Source: Acidobacteriota bacterium
GTDB lineage: Bacteria; Acidobacteriota; Terriglobia; Acidiferrales; UBA7541
DNA length: 64,000 bases
Reading direction: 5' to 3'
Assembly (NCBI GenBank): GCA_013287135.1
Contig: JABDEK010000010.1
Coordinates: forward strand, 1-64,000
In this document: positions 26,438 through 34,315 of the stretch, one piece after another
Position numbering within the stretch: the stretch's first letter is position 1
Layout: every line of letters begins with the position of its first letter
The notes under the pieces: generated by a model
Database searches by the model: none
Told to the model about the DNA's origin: nothing
What the model saw: only the letters and a program-made list of their open reading frames with translations
Made by a program: the position numbers and the translations under genes

Positions 26438-27280
26438 TTAACTTGCTTTGCGCCGAGTCCGTTTTTCGTGAGCCGAAGTTTCTCGAGTCGCACGTAGAGG
26501 AGCTTTCCGGCCTTCCGCGGTTCTCTCCAGGCTTTTCTTTAGCGCCGCCATCATGTCAATTACTGGCGCGCGTTCCGGACGAGGAGTGGCCGCAATCTCA
26601 CGACCCTTCTGTTTCGCCTCGATAAGAGCTTTAAGCCTGGTTTCAAATTCATCGTGATATTTCTTCAGATTAAAATGCTCGGACAGATTGTCCACCAGTT
26701 GTTCGGCAAGTTTTACCTCCTGAGGTGACAGCTTCACGTTTTCGATTTTTCCGTATCCCGGCGCTTCGCGGATTTCGTTTGCGAAGTACATGCTGTGCAG
26801 CGCAATTCCATGGTCGTAGGGCCGCAGGAAAACGGTGTACTCGCGCTGATGCATGGTGATCTTGGCGATGGCCACACGGTCCTTGTCTTCCATGGTCCTC
26901 AACAGCAGCGCATATGCTTTTTTGCCTTCGGCCTCCGGCACCACAAAGTATGACGAATCGAAAAATAGCGGATCGATCTCCGACTCATTCACAAACGCCA
27001 GAATTTCCATCGAGCGCGCAGATTCCGGAGTTATCTTCTTGATTTCTTCCGGATCGATCACCACATACTTTCCGTCCTCGTATTCGTAACCTTTCACCAC
27101 TTCCGAGCGTTCCACGATTCGGTTGCACGTCGGGCAAAAAAGAGGTTGGCGCAGCCTGGTCTTGCAAACTTTATGCAACTGGTGGAGTCCTATCCGAGAA
27201 CTGCGCGCGGCCGGGAACAATTTGACGGGAATCGAAATCAATCCGAAGGTAATGAAACCTTTCCAAGCGGACGATGCCAT
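26438..27280 (-). CDS. ku: Non-homologous end-joining protein Ku
   Basis: 280 residues, normal for bacterial Ku. It opens ASSAWKGFITFGLISIPVKLFPAAR, the standard Ku start, then a CPTC pair (FCPTCNRIVERSEVVKGYEYEDGKYVVIDPEEI), PLFFDSSYFVVPE, AIAKITMHQREYTVFLRP and HSMYFANEIRE, ending in a Lys/Arg-rich tail that aids DNA binding. Ku dimers thread onto double-strand ends and recruit LigD. The gene is divergent from ligD across a 146-bp gap, the classic NHEJ pair. DUF2252 follows on the same strand. Confidence 0.97.
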   Translation of the reverse strand: MASSAWKGFITFGLISIPVKLFPAARSSRIGLHQLHKVCKTRLRQPLFCPTCNRIVERSEVVKGYEYEDGKYVVIDPEEIKKITPESARSMEILAFVNESEIDPLFFDSSYFVVPEAEGKKAYALLLRTMEDKDRVAIAKITMHQREYTVFLRPYDHGIALHSMYFANEIREAPGYGKIENVKLSPQEVKLAEQLVDNLSEHFNLKKYHDEFETRLKALIEAKQKGREIAATPRPERAPVIDMMAALKKSLERTAEGRKAPLRATRETSAHEKRTRRKAS

Positions 27281-27426
27281 AGGCTTTCAGCCCTCCAGTG
27301 CAATTTATCCGTATACAGACTTCGCGGCAGGAAGGCCATCGGGCGAAGCCTGTAGCCGTCAGTAGAATACGTTGTACTTAAGAATTCAAGTTTTTGCTGT
27401 TGAGTCCCCAGCCTATAATCGGCCCG
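27281..27426. promoter_or_regulatory. Shared ku/ligD intergenic region
   Basis: 146 bp separate the two divergent NHEJ genes and must hold both promoters. An AT-rich stretch near TTGTACTTAAGAATTCAAG (about 27372-27390) is the likeliest plus-strand promoter zone. No clear operator was found. Confidence 0.4.
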
Positions 27427-30105
27427 ATGTCGCTCAAGGAATACAAACGCAAACGACGCTTCGATTCCACGCCGGAGCCTGCTGGCCGGCGCCCGTCATA
27501 TCGCGGATCTGATTTTGTCGTTCAAGAACATCACGCGCGCCGCCTTCACTACGATTTCCGCCTGGAAGTAAATGGCGTGATGAAATCCTGGGCCGTGCCC
27601 AAAGGCCCATCGATGAATCCCGGTGATAAACGCCTCGCAATTCAAACCGAAGATCATCCACTCGAATACGCCAAGTTTCAGGGCGAAATACCGCAGGGCA
27701 ATTATGGCGCCGGCGATGTGATCATATGGGACAACGGCACCTTCGAAGTGGAAGGAAATCTCTCGGCGCAACAGCAGCTCGATCGCGGCGAGCTGAAGTT
27801 CATTTTGCACGGTAAAAAACTCACCGGAAGTTTTGTGTTGGTCAAAATCCGCAGCCGGGAACCCGGAAAACAAGAATGGCTGCTGATTAAGCATCGCGAT
27901 TCATCCTCCAGCGACACCTGGAATATCCAAGAACATGCCGGCTCGGTCCTCCCAGAAACCAAAGGCCCCAAGAAGAAATGGATTTCCAATCGCCTGGCAA
28001 GCAGGGGAAAAACCAAAATTGTTGTGAAGAAGGCCGATTTGGATTTTCCGCCGGCCGCGAAGCGTGCGCCGATGCCGTACTGGATACAACCGGCCCTCGC
28101 ATCCTTGGCCGGTCGGCCATTTTCCGATCCTGCGTGGCTCTTCGAAATCAAATGGGATGGAGCGCGGATACTCGCTCGCATTCAAAACGGCAAAGTGCGT
28201 CTTTGGTCCCGTTCTCAGCGCGATGTTACCGACGAATATCCGGATATCTCCGCCGTGGTGCCAAGTGCCGCGGGAGGGCATGACGTTTGGCTGGACGGCG
28301 AGATTGTGGCACTGGATAAAGAAGGTCGCAGCGATTTCCAAACTCTTCAACAACGGTTTTCCAACATCAAACCTAGCGCTGAACTGATGCGCCAAATCCC
28401 AGTCGTCTATTACTGCTTCGACCTTCTCTATTGTGATGGCTACGATCTGCGTCGAGTCCCTCTTCTGGAACGCAAAACCCTGCTGAAACAGATTCTCCGG
28501 CAAGACGCCATCGTCCGTTTTTCAGACCATGAAATGGAGAAGGGCAAAGAACTTTACGATTTGGCTCTCGAGAAGCAACTCGAAGGAATCTTGGGGAAGA
28601 GAATCGACAGTATTTATCCAGAAGGGCGCACTACTTCATGGCTGAAATTCAAAGTAATTCGCGAACTGGACGCGGTCGTCGGCGGATGGACCGAACCTCG
28701 CGGAACACGCGAGCATTTCGGCGCGCTTCTGTTGGGCCTCTATGACGGCAAAAAACTTGAATTTATTTGCGGTGCCGGAAGCGGATTTTCCGACGCTCTT
28801 CAAGAGCGGGTTGCAGCCCAGTTGGAAGCCCTGCGGGTCGAGAAATGTCCGTTCGCAACCAAGCCGGTTACTCGCGAAAAAGCTCATTGGGTAAAGCCCG
28901 AGGTCGTCGCACGAGTGAAGTATGGCGGTTGGACCGAAGGCCGGCACCTCCGCCAACCCACATTTCTGGGATTCCAGGAAGACCACGACCCAAAAGAATG
29001 CACCTTTGAAAAGGAAACGGAAGAGGTCAAAGCCAGCCGTGCAAAGAAAGAGCCAAGTTCCAGTGAGCCTCCCGAAACGGGGGAAAACCCCACACCAAAA
29101 AAACTGGTTCCAACCGGGTCTCCCGCTCAAGGCGTTACTCTGAAAACAGATAAAGAGCTCGCTGAAGAACTTGATCGTGGTTCGCAATCGGAAGTTTTCG
29201 TCGAAATCGACGGAGTGTCCCTTCGCCTCAGCAACCTTAATAAGGTGTATTTTCCGTCTGACGGTTACACCAAAAGAAATTTGTTGGCATATTATTTTTT
29301 TATTTCGCCTTTCCTTCAACCTTTTCTGAAAGACAGACCTCTGGTCTTGCGGCGTTATCCAAACGGAATCAAAGGCCAGGCCTTTTTTCAAAAGGATGCA
29401 GGCAAAGACGCTCCGGAATGGATTAAAACCGCCACCATTCGGTCAGAAAGCAAATCGAAGCCCATTCAATATTTTCTGGCCAATGATCGAGCCAGTCTGC
29501 TGTATCTGACTAATCTCGGATGCATCGACCACAACCCGTGGTCATCCCGCTTCGATGATCCAGAGCATCCCGACTATATTTTTTTTGATTTGGACCCCAC
29601 GGAGGGAACTTCTTTCACCACGGTGGTCAAGCTCGCGAAAATGCTAACCGCGAAGCTGGAAGAGATAGGCATGAAGGTTTTCTTGAAAACCTCCGGCGCC
29701 ACCGGACTTCACATCTTCCTTCCCATTGAACGCCTCTACACTTATGAGCAGGTTCGGCAATTCGTTTCGACGATCGCTTCGCTCACCATGCAGCAACATC
29801 CGGGGATAATTACTTTGGATCGAACCGTCGGTCGCCGACCCAAGGGAAGCATCTACATCGATGCGCATCAAAATTCCGAAGCGCAGTCGCTAGCCTCGGT
29901 CTATTCTGTCCGCGCTTTTCCTCACGCACCGATATCGACGCCGATTCTAGCCGCCGAGCTGAGCCCAAAGCTTCGTCCGGAAACTTGGAATTTATCCTCG
30001 ATACGCCGTCGCATCGACGAAAAAGGTAATCTCTGGTCTAAATTCTGGAAATCCAGACAAAAGCTCGAGCCCGCGGTTGAGCGCCTGGAAAAGAATCTCA
30101 AGTAA
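27427..30105 (+). CDS. ligD: Multifunctional NHEJ DNA ligase D (phosphoesterase-ligase-polymerase)
   Basis: 892 residues from MSLKEYKRKRRF; the alternative TTG at 27394 adds 11 unconvincing residues. Domain order is PE-Lig-Pol, as in Pseudomonas LigD. The 3'-phosphoesterase (about residues 30-150) has HHARRLHYDFRLE and TEDHPLEYAKFQGE with the metal/catalytic histidines. The ATP-dependent ligase has KWDGAR with the adenylated Lys at about 242, then DGEIVALD, LEGILGKR and WLKFK. The C-terminal primase-like polymerase (about 600-880) has the metal-binding pair in FFDLDPTEG (Asp721/Asp723), SGATGLHIFLP and LDRTVGRRPKGSIYIDAHQN. It fills, trims and seals broken ends bound by Ku. All three active sites look intact. 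Confidence 0.97.
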   Translation: MSLKEYKRKRRFDSTPEPAGRRPSYRGSDFVVQEHHARRLHYDFRLEVNGVMKSWAVPKGPSMNPGDKRLAIQTEDHPLEYAKFQGEIPQGNYGAGDVIIWDNGTFEVEGNLSAQQQLDRGELKFILHGKKLTGSFVLVKIRSREPGKQEWLLIKHRDSSSSDTWNIQEHAGSVLPETKGPKKKWISNRLASRGKTKIVVKKADLDFPPAAKRAPMPYWIQPALASLAGRPFSDPAWLFEIKWDGARILARIQNGKVRLWSRSQRDVTDEYPDISAVVPSAAGGHDVWLDGEIVALDKEGRSDFQTLQQRFSNIKPSAELMRQIPVVYYCFDLLYCDGYDLRRVPLLERKTLLKQILRQDAIVRFSDHEMEKGKELYDLALEKQLEGILGKRIDSIYPEGRTTSWLKFKVIRELDAVVGGWTEPRGTREHFGALLLGLYDGKKLEFICGAGSGFSDALQERVAAQLEALRVEKCPFATKPVTREKAHWVKPEVVARVKYGGWTEGRHLRQPTFLGFQEDHDPKECTFEKETEEVKASRAKKEPSSSEPPETGENPTPKKLVPTGSPAQGVTLKTDKELAEELDRGSQSEVFVEIDGVSLRLSNLNKVYFPSDGYTKRNLLAYYFFISPFLQPFLKDRPLVLRRYPNGIKGQAFFQKDAGKDAPEWIKTATIRSESKSKPIQYFLANDRASLLYLTNLGCIDHNPWSSRFDDPEHPDYIFFDLDPTEGTSFTTVVKLAKMLTAKLEEIGMKVFLKTSGATGLHIFLPIERLYTYEQVRQFVSTIASLTMQQHPGIITLDRTVGRRPKGSIYIDAHQNSEAQSLASVYSVRAFPHAPISTPILAAELSPKLRPETWNLSSIRRRIDEKGNLWSKFWKSRQKLEPAVERLEKNLK

Positions 30106-30298
30106 AGCGATGCGCGGCGGCAATAGCTAGATAGACACTCTACCGGAAGTACTCCTCTCTCCTACAGCGTTACCTTTATTGTGCCCATCCCTTGGACAGG
30201 CTTAACCTTTCAGGTCAACGCTCGCGTTGCCGGTGGCGAAGTGCGCAAGACCATTCTAGAAAGTACGGTAAACATTCGCGCCACAGGGGGAAGCTTAC

Positions 30299-30454
30299 TT
30301 GTTGCTGATGATCTTGGTAGTTGTGCTGCTGCTTGCTCTTTTCGGAAGCCTGCCCAGCTGGCCACACAGTAGAAACTGGGGATATTACCCCAGCGGTGGA
30401 ATAGGTCTCATCCTGCTTATTCTTTTAATTCTGTTGCTCATGGGCAGGCTTTGA
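30299..30454 (+). CDS. DUF3309-like hydrophobic micro-protein
   Basis: 51 residues from TTG at 30299 (48 from ATG at 30308). A G-rich ribosome-binding sequence AGGGGG (30285-30290) suits the TTG. The protein is a hydrophobic stretch (LMILVVVLLLALFGSLP), a conserved centre SWPHSRNWGYYPSGGIG, and a second hydrophobic stretch (LILLILLILLLMGRL), the layout I know from DUF3309 small membrane proteins. Function of the family is unknown. It lies 17 nt before a broken receiver gene. The 193 bp before it (30106-30298) contain no convincing gene. Confidence 0.75.
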   Translation: MLLMILVVVLLLALFGSLPSWPHSRNWGYYPSGGIGLILLILLILLLMGRL

Positions 30455-30471
30455 AGCGTCAGGAAATCTGA

Positions 30472-30862
30472 GTGCCACTTACAATTTTGTTTGTTGATGA
30501 TGAGAAGATGGTGCGTTCTGCGCTTCAAGACTTCTCAGTGCCCGTTCGGAATACAAGGTTGTGGGGAAGCAACGGATGGTCGCGACGCCGTATCGAAGGA
30601 TCGCGATTTGAAGCCTGATGTCATCATCACGGACGTCACCATGCCCGAAATGAATGGCCTGCAAGCAACGCCTGAAATCAAGAAGGAAAATCCGTCAATT
30701 GAGATATTGATTTTCACCCAGCATGATTCCAATCAAATCGTGCGGGAAGCCCAAAAAGCCGGCGGCAGCGGTTACCTGTTGAACTCGCAAGCTCATTGGT
30801 TGGCCGCAGCGGTGGACGTCATAAGTCAGCACAAGCCCTTCTTTCAGAGTAAGCAGCTTTAA
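30472..30862 (+). pseudogene. Response-regulator receiver gene broken by two single-base deletions
   Basis: Starting at GTG 30472 (AGGAAA at 30461-30466), frame one encodes the receiver start LTILFVDDEKMVRSALQDF. A missing base in TTC-CTC around 30534 moves to a second frame encoding LSARSEYKVVG. A missing G in the G-run at 30563-30566 moves to a third frame encoding EATDGRDAV, then DLKPDVIITDVTMPEMNGLQ with the phospho-acceptor Asp and a normal receiver end. Joined, these give a continuous receiver domain; as written no frame covers it. Either a decayed gene or local base-call errors. The last part alone is open as a 123-codon ORF. Confidence 0.75.
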
Positions 30863-30893
30863 TATCTCAGCGCGATCTGGAGGAACTACGAGG

Positions 30894-31256
30894 ATGGCCG
30901 CTATTTGGAGTGTGCCGATTTTGTTACTAGGAGTTCTTTCCCTGCGTGCGCCTGGCCAGCAACCCAACAACACACCCATGTCTTTCACCGGCGAAATCAT
31001 GGATAACGAGTGCGCTGCCGCAGGATCTCATACCGATATGATGCAGAAAGAAGGATTCAAAACTGCGAAAGATTGCGCGCTGGGTTGCGTGAAGGCTGGA
31101 GGGCAATTCGTCCTTTTTGGTTTGAACAAGACTACCTATCAGCTCGACGATCAAGAGAAGCCTGTCGATTACGCGGGCCAGAAGGTCACCATTATCGGCA
31201 CGTACGATGGCGCGACAAAGACAATTCACGTTCAGTCCATACAAGCGGTTCCATAG
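30894..31256 (+). CDS. Secreted DUF5818-type protein
   Basis: 120 residues. A signal peptide (AAIWSVPILLLGVLSLRAPGQ) leads a compact domain: MSFTGEIMDNECAAAGSHTDMM, KTAKDCALGCVKAGGQFVLFGLNKTTYQLDDQEKPVDYAGQKVTIIGTYDGATKTIHVQSI. Three cysteines (NEC, KDC, LGC) and the OB-like strand pattern match the DUF5818 family found mostly in Acidobacteriota; this is one reason for the taxonomic guess. Role unknown, probably periplasmic. GGAGG precedes the ATG by about 10 nt. Confidence 0.8.
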   Translation: MAAIWSVPILLLGVLSLRAPGQQPNNTPMSFTGEIMDNECAAAGSHTDMMQKEGFKTAKDCALGCVKAGGQFVLFGLNKTTYQLDDQEKPVDYAGQKVTIIGTYDGATKTIHVQSIQAVP

Positions 31257-31576
31257 AGGTCGAACTTCAAGAATTTTTCCGGGTCACTTCTCACCAAATG
31301 CCAACTTCTATTTCTCGCTATACCGCGTACTTTTGAGTGCGCCAAGAAGATAAAGACGCGTTAACTCCGTCGTCTGCCACGATTTGTCTAATCCTTGATT
31401 CGAAAGAAGCTACAGGAACACCCGCTCTGAAGTACAGGATGCCGCCGATAGACCCCCAGCTCGAATTTGATTATTTTGTACGGGCATTCGGGCGTTGTCC
31501 TTCGGGGGATTTGCTTCGTAATGGATCTAATAAGCTACTTATATTCAATCATTTAAATACTGAATTGAGGTGATTC
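31257..31576. other. 320-bp intergenic region before the sigma-factor gene
   Basis: No supported gene. A 78-codon open frame (31337-31573) lacks a ribosome-binding site and a recognisable protein. The AT-rich last 60 bases probably contain the promoter of the sigma-factor gene. Confidence 0.5.
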
Positions 31577-32218
31577 GTGCACGGCAATACTAAAGAAGTC
31601 AGCAAGACTCAGGCGCCTTCGAAATGGGGAGATGCAAACTCTCAATATTTGGATGACGAGCTTCATCTGGTGAAGCGCGCGCAGTCAGGCGACAAGAACG
31701 CTTTCGCCAGTTTGATCCAGCCTTATATCCGCAAGGCCTATCACGTTGCGTTGAAAATCACGCGCAATCGAGAAGACGCGGAAGACGCATCGCAACAGAG
31801 CCTGCTCAATGCTTACGCCCACATTCATCAATTCCGTGGACAGTCTCGGTTCTCGAGCTGGCTCATGCGCATCGCCATGAACGAAGCGCTGATAAAAGTG
31901 CGCAAGCGCCGATCTGAGGATCACTACCTGACCTACGACAATAGCAACGGCGATGAGCCGAGTCCGGTGCAGATGTTGAGTGCGGGCGACGCCTACCATC
32001 CCGAGAAGCTCTACTCAAAAGCAGAAGATCATCGTGCTCTCCGCGAAGCAATCAATGGGCTGGGAAGCGGTTCGCGGCTTGTAGTGTGGCTCTTGGGCAT
32101 GCAGGAGTGGCAAGCAAAAGAGGCTGCCTCGGTTTTGAAACTGTCTCAATCCGCAGTGAAGACCAGGTTTTCGCGCGCGCGACAACAACTGCGGGAATGC
32201 CTGGCGGAGCGGATGTAA
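31577..32218 (+). CDS. ECF-type RNA polymerase sigma factor
   Basis: 213 residues from GTG 31577, with GAGGTG just upstream. Sigma region 2 is seen in ELHLVKRAQSGDKNAFASLIQPYIRKAYHVALKITRNREDAEDASQQSLLNAY and FRGQSRFSSWLMRIAMNEAL, and region 4 in EWQAKEAASVLKLSQSAVKTRFSRARQQLRECL. No region 1 or 3, so extracytoplasmic-function class. No anti-sigma gene is recognisable next to it; the short ORF that follows (32256) is not a clear zinc-binding anti-sigma protein. It likely controls envelope or stress genes, possibly the small genes around it. Confidence 0.92.
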   Translation: MHGNTKEVSKTQAPSKWGDANSQYLDDELHLVKRAQSGDKNAFASLIQPYIRKAYHVALKITRNREDAEDASQQSLLNAYAHIHQFRGQSRFSSWLMRIAMNEALIKVRKRRSEDHYLTYDNSNGDEPSPVQMLSAGDAYHPEKLYSKAEDHRALREAINGLGSGSRLVVWLLGMQEWQAKEAASVLKLSQSAVKTRFSRARQQLRECLAERM

Positions 32219-32255
32219 ACGATATTCGTTGATTCAATTTCGGAGGACAAAATTT

Positions 32256-32516
32256 ATGTGCACTCCCGCAATCTCTGCTAAATCAAATTCGCGCCACCGT
32301 AACGCGTCGGAATACTCAGTATTTACCCGCGCCGGCAGTGAGTTTGAGTGTCTACGCGGGTTCCGATCCACTGACACCTTATTTGCAGAGCCGATTCAAT
32401 CTTTCACTACCCGGGTGGTTGCAGATGACTGGTGCAGCGATGTTAGAAGAAGTCAGGCTGTGCGTTCTTCCCGGCACAACCTCCGCGAAGGGGAAGCTAA
32501 CCCTGCAATTCTCTGA
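32256..32516 (+). CDS. Possible small protein of unknown family
   Basis: 86 codons with GGAGG (32242-32246) 9 nt before the ATG and 37 nt after the sigma-factor stop, so it could be its partner gene. The protein (start MCTPAISAKSNSRHRN) has no recognised domain. The alternative frame over 32338-32526 reads more like a folded protein (VYAGSDPLTPYLQSRFNLSL...), hinting at another frameshifted small gene. Both possibilities are weak. The rest of 32219-32782 shows no supported gene. Confidence 0.25.
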   Translation: MCTPAISAKSNSRHRNASEYSVFTRAGSEFECLRGFRSTDTLFAEPIQSFTTRVVADDWCSDVRRSQAVRSSRHNLREGEANPAIL

Positions 32517-32782
32517 CACAAGATGAAGTCCAGCCAGCAGTTCTCCACGCACGCTTTCCCGTTGATGGCGCGGTCCGCGGCGTGCCGCTGGATTTTGTTC
32601 ATCTTATGCGCGATACGCAGCCAATTAAATCCCATGCCTGCAAAGTTTTTCGCGAGCCCTTCGGCACTTGACTGTGCGCCGATTACGGAATTAAATGCCA
32701 AGTGATGAAGCACCCAGCTAGCAAACTTTTGGATGCATGGGCCCGTTGATGTTTTTCAAATCCAGGACGGTCGGAGACCAAC

Positions 32783-33439
32783 ATGAAAACACTTCGTATT
32801 TTGATCGCAGATGACCACGATCTAATGCGACGTGGAGTGAAGGCCCTGCTTCAATCTCACGCCGGTTGGGAAATAGTCGGCGAAGCGCATACCGGCCGCG
32901 AAGCCGTGTCAAAAGCAGAAGAGTTGAAGCCGGACGTTGTGATTCTCGACATCAGCATGCCGGATCTCAACGGCGTCGACGCTGCCAAGAGAATCCGAAA
33001 AGCTTCGCCGGATACTGAGGTTCTTATCCTGTCCGTGCATTATTCGGACCAGCTCATTCGGGACATCCTGGAAGCCGGTGTCCGCGGCTACATCGTGAAG
33101 TCCGATTCGGATCGCGATCTGGTAATCGCCGTGGAAACTCTCGCGAATCACAAGCCCTTTTTCACGCCGCGCGCGACCGAAGTGATGCTTACAAATTTTA
33201 ACGAGGGAAAGACGAAAGCCGATCTCCCCGAGACTATGCGCGACCGTCTTACCTCTCGCGAGCGGGAAATTGTCCAACTCTTGGCCGAAGGCAAAAGCAG
33301 CAAGGAAGTTGCCTCTTCTTTGAACATCAGCGTGAAAACTGCTGAGACTCATCGAGCCAATATCATGCGCAAACTTCAATTGCATACCGTCAGCGAATTG
33401 GTTCGCTACGCCGTCAGAAATCAAATTATCGAGCCTTAG
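32783..33439 (+). CDS. NarL/FixJ-family response regulator
   Basis: 218 residues. Receiver domain: RILIADDHDLMRRGVKALLQ, phospho-acceptor in VVILDISMPDLNGVD, VLILSVHYSD, GYIVKSDSD with the conserved Lys. LuxR-type helix-turn-helix: LTSREREIVQLLAEGKSSKEVASSLNISVKTAETHRANIMRKLQLHTVSELVRYAVRN. GGAG lies upstream of the ATG. A transcription activator or repressor controlled by a kinase not seen here. Its receiver is similar to the receiver-only protein at 22005-22502 and to the broken gene at 30472. Confidence 0.94.
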   Translation: MKTLRILIADDHDLMRRGVKALLQSHAGWEIVGEAHTGREAVSKAEELKPDVVILDISMPDLNGVDAAKRIRKASPDTEVLILSVHYSDQLIRDILEAGVRGYIVKSDSDRDLVIAVETLANHKPFFTPRATEVMLTNFNEGKTKADLPETMRDRLTSREREIVQLLAEGKSSKEVASSLNISVKTAETHRANIMRKLQLHTVSELVRYAVRNQIIEP

Positions 33440-33660
33440 CACTTCCGAATTTGGGTTCGCCGGTCGTTTTTCGGGCTGCGGCAGCAGAAAATCCGCGCGA
33501 TCATCGAGATTTCCCGGCTTTCCGCTCTTCTACAGGAAATTCCCTAGATGTCTAACGAATTGTCTGTATTGATGGAACTCCTTAACTGGCCGACAATTAG
33601 TTCGCTAAATTACTGTGGATTCTGTGTTTACAAGCCACCACTGAGGAAAGGAATCCTGAT

Positions 33661-34170
33661 ATGAAGGTACCCGCCATCAACGAAAAAATTGCAGAGGTTG
33701 TCCATTCGGAGGCTAGGGAATTTTACAAACCTGACGCTACAGTGTTAGTTGTAACCAACGACACAGAAATCCGCAGAGATATGTCCGAGCTTCTCGAATC
33801 GTTTCCGGTGAAGACTTTATGGGTTCGAGGCATGGAAGAAGTAAAGAAGACTTTATCTCGAGAGAAGGTCAGCCTTTGTCTGTGTGGTTTCTGGCTTCTG
33901 GATGGTACTTACCGCGACGTCGTGAGGTTTTTGCGATTGCAACGCGCGGAAATTCCCGCGGTCATCGTCTGCGCTCCTTCCTGTCCGAACGACTACAGAG
34001 ATTATCTGGCAGCATTGAATATCAGCGCATTCGATTTTATTTGCCATCCATACAGAATGTCGGACATGGAAAAAATCCTGCACTCTGCCGCGGGTGTTCC
34101 GTTAAGGCCCCCCTCGCCTGTCCCTCCCCTGGTGGCGCCGGGAGCTGCTGGATTACGAAAAGCTAGTTGA
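33661..34170 (+). CDS. Pseudo-receiver domain protein
   Basis: 169 residues; AAAGGA lies about 12 nt before the ATG. Residues about 25-140 follow the receiver fold (ATVLVVTNDTEIRRDMSELLESF, VSLCLCGFWLLDGTYRDVVRFLRLQRAEIPAVIVCAPS, ISAFDFICHPYRMSDMEKIL). The usual phospho-acceptor Asp at the end of strand 3 is missing (LCGFWLLDG) and the conserved Lys is replaced (CHPY). It probably works without phosphorylation. A Pro-rich tail follows. It lies 145 nt upstream of the cyclic-glucan synthase gene, so a regulatory link is possible but unproven. Confidence 0.7.
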   Translation: MKVPAINEKIAEVVHSEAREFYKPDATVLVVTNDTEIRRDMSELLESFPVKTLWVRGMEEVKKTLSREKVSLCLCGFWLLDGTYRDVVRFLRLQRAEIPAVIVCAPSCPNDYRDYLAALNISAFDFICHPYRMSDMEKILHSAAGVPLRPPSPVPPLVAPGAAGLRKAS

Positions 34171-34315
34171 TCTGGCGCTCATCGGTTTGCCGGTGCTTGG
34201 TCTGAAAAATTTGCTTATCTCGTATTCTCATTCCCGCGTTCACATCTTGCGTTGTATTCTAGTGCGTTAGCATCGCATCCCTGAGTCGCTCTTTCATCAG
34301 CTCTCTAGGTAAACA

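Noticed and set aside
30181-30372. 63-codon ORF
   Set aside because: Overlaps the DUF3309-like gene in another frame and lacks a ribosome-binding site.
31337-31573. 78-codon ORF before the sigma-factor gene
   Set aside because: No ribosome-binding site and no recognisable protein; lies in the promoter zone of the sigma gene.
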